From contig CAYMHW010000034.1 of the NCBI GenBank assembly GCA_964390365.1, forward strand, positions 1 through 24,707: DNA of 24,707 nucleotides, written 5' to 3'. The DNA comes from JALQTD01 sp964390365. GTDB taxonomy: Bacteria > Bacteroidota > Bacteroidia > Flavobacteriales_D > Sanyastnellaceae. The number at the start of each line of letters is the position of its first letter. The first letter of the stretch is position 1. Below, in pieces: positions 24,320 to 24,707 of the stretch. The notes below the pieces were generated by a model, which did no database searches, was not told the DNA's origin, and saw only the letters and a list, made by a program, of their open reading frames with translations. The position numbers and the translations under genes are program-made.

Positions 24320-24707
24320 ATGCAAAGAGAAGCAGCCATTCGGGAACCCCTGATTCTGGGGAACAAGTCCTACAAGGACATCACCGATGACGTGGTGGGC
24401 CCCATCCAGGGTCCCGCACCGATCGGTTGGAAGATCATGATCACCATCTCGGCCATCATCGCCGTGTATGGGGTCGGCTCCATCTTGTACCTGTTGGGTA
24501 CGGGCATCGGGGTGTGGGGATTGAACAAGACCGTGGGTTGGTCGTGGGACATCACCAACTTCGTTTGGTGGGTCGGTATCGGTCACGCGGGCACGCTCAT
24601 CTCCGCGGTGTTGTTGTTGTTCCGTCAGAAGTGGCGGATGGCCATCAACCGTTCTGCGGAGGCGATGACGATTTTCGCGGTCATCATGGCGGCGACCTTC
24701 CCGGGCA
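24320..24707 (+). CDS. actC: Alternative complex III subunit ActC, NrfD-like membrane protein (3' truncated)
   Basis: The first 129 codons of the membrane quinol-oxidising subunit; the gene runs off the window. After a soluble N-terminus (MQREAAIREPLILGNKSY and on) come two membrane segments, IMITISAIIAVYGVGSILYLL and the segment starting FVWWVGIGHAGTLISAVLLL. The motif GVWGLNKTVGWSWDITNFVWW and the following FRQKWRMAINRSAEAMTIFAV are typical of ActC and related NrfD/PsrC proteins, which form the quinone site and a possible proton path. It starts nine bases after actB with an ATG preceded by CGATCGCC. The remaining ACIII genes (actD, actE, actF) and often cytochrome oxidase genes would be expected downstream. 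Confidence 0.92.
   Translation, partial: MQREAAIREPLILGNKSYKDITDDVVGPIQGPAPIGWKIMITISAIIAVYGVGSILYLLGTGIGVWGLNKTVGWSWDITNFVWWVGIGHAGTLISAVLLLFRQKWRMAINRSAEAMTIFAVIMAATFPG

Noticed and set aside
19652..24586. 1644-codon minus-strand open frame opposite actA-actB-actC
   Set aside because: It spans three well-recognised plus-strand genes and their intergenic gaps, has a His/Arg/Val-rich composition and no motif. It is a by-product of GC-rich third positions.
1..24707. Mobile element, defence island, CRISPR or biosynthetic cluster
   Set aside because: No transposase, integrase, nuclease/methylase pair, repeat-spacer array or polyketide/peptide synthase motif is seen. Composition looks even except for the AT-rich actA promoter region.

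Overview
The window is a GC-rich (by eye near 60 %, not counted) piece of a Bacteroidota chromosome, most likely a flavobacterium-like or related lineage. Three things point there. Two proteins carry type IX secretion (T9SS) C-terminal sorting domains. Start codons lack Shine-Dalgarno sequences, and many genes are preceded by the Bacteroidota -7 promoter element TAnnTTTG. The gene order rimP-nusA-infB / SPOR protein / actA-actB-actC is also typical of the phylum. No tRNA, rRNA, CRISPR array, insertion sequence, prophage or defence island is visible. The content is core metabolism, translation, secretion and respiration.

Layout. (1) 1-861: 3' end of a large secreted T9SS cargo protein. (2) 963-6525, plus strand: a compact run of a DUF2723 GT-C-type membrane protein, purN, a MarC-family protein and rnhA, with two TGATG stop/start overlaps. 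(3) 6580-8785, plus: a glutaryl-CoA dehydrogenase-like enzyme and a DUF6089-type outer-membrane protein, each behind a clear -7 element, closed by a strong terminator. (4) 8821-13965, minus: an AlbA_2-domain protein, the T9SS component PorZ, a YbdL-type aminotransferase and a YafV/Nit2-type omega-amidase. The last two overlap and form a plausible glutamine-transaminase/omega-amidase pair. (5) 14025-18837, plus: the rimP-nusA-infB operon, whose leader contains a textbook intrinsic terminator between the apparent promoter and rimP. (6) 18858-19484, minus: a small exported SPOR-like protein, convergent with infB. (7) 19578-24707, plus: the start of the alternative complex III operon (actA hexaheme cytochrome, actB iron-sulfur/molybdopterin-like subunit, actC quinol-site membrane subunit, cut by the window edge), preceded by an AT-rich region with a symmetrical operator-like sequence.

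How the genes work together. ActABC are the core of a quinol:cytochrome c oxidoreductase that replaces bc1. RimP, NusA and IF-2 link ribosome maturation, transcription elongation and translation initiation. PorZ serves the secretion system that exports proteins such as the one at the left edge. Nothing here looks like a wholly new system. The best leads are the attenuator-like rimP leader, an EF-hand-type calcium loop inside ActB, a duplicated and codon-diverged motif in the IF-2 N-terminus, and the operator upstream of actA.
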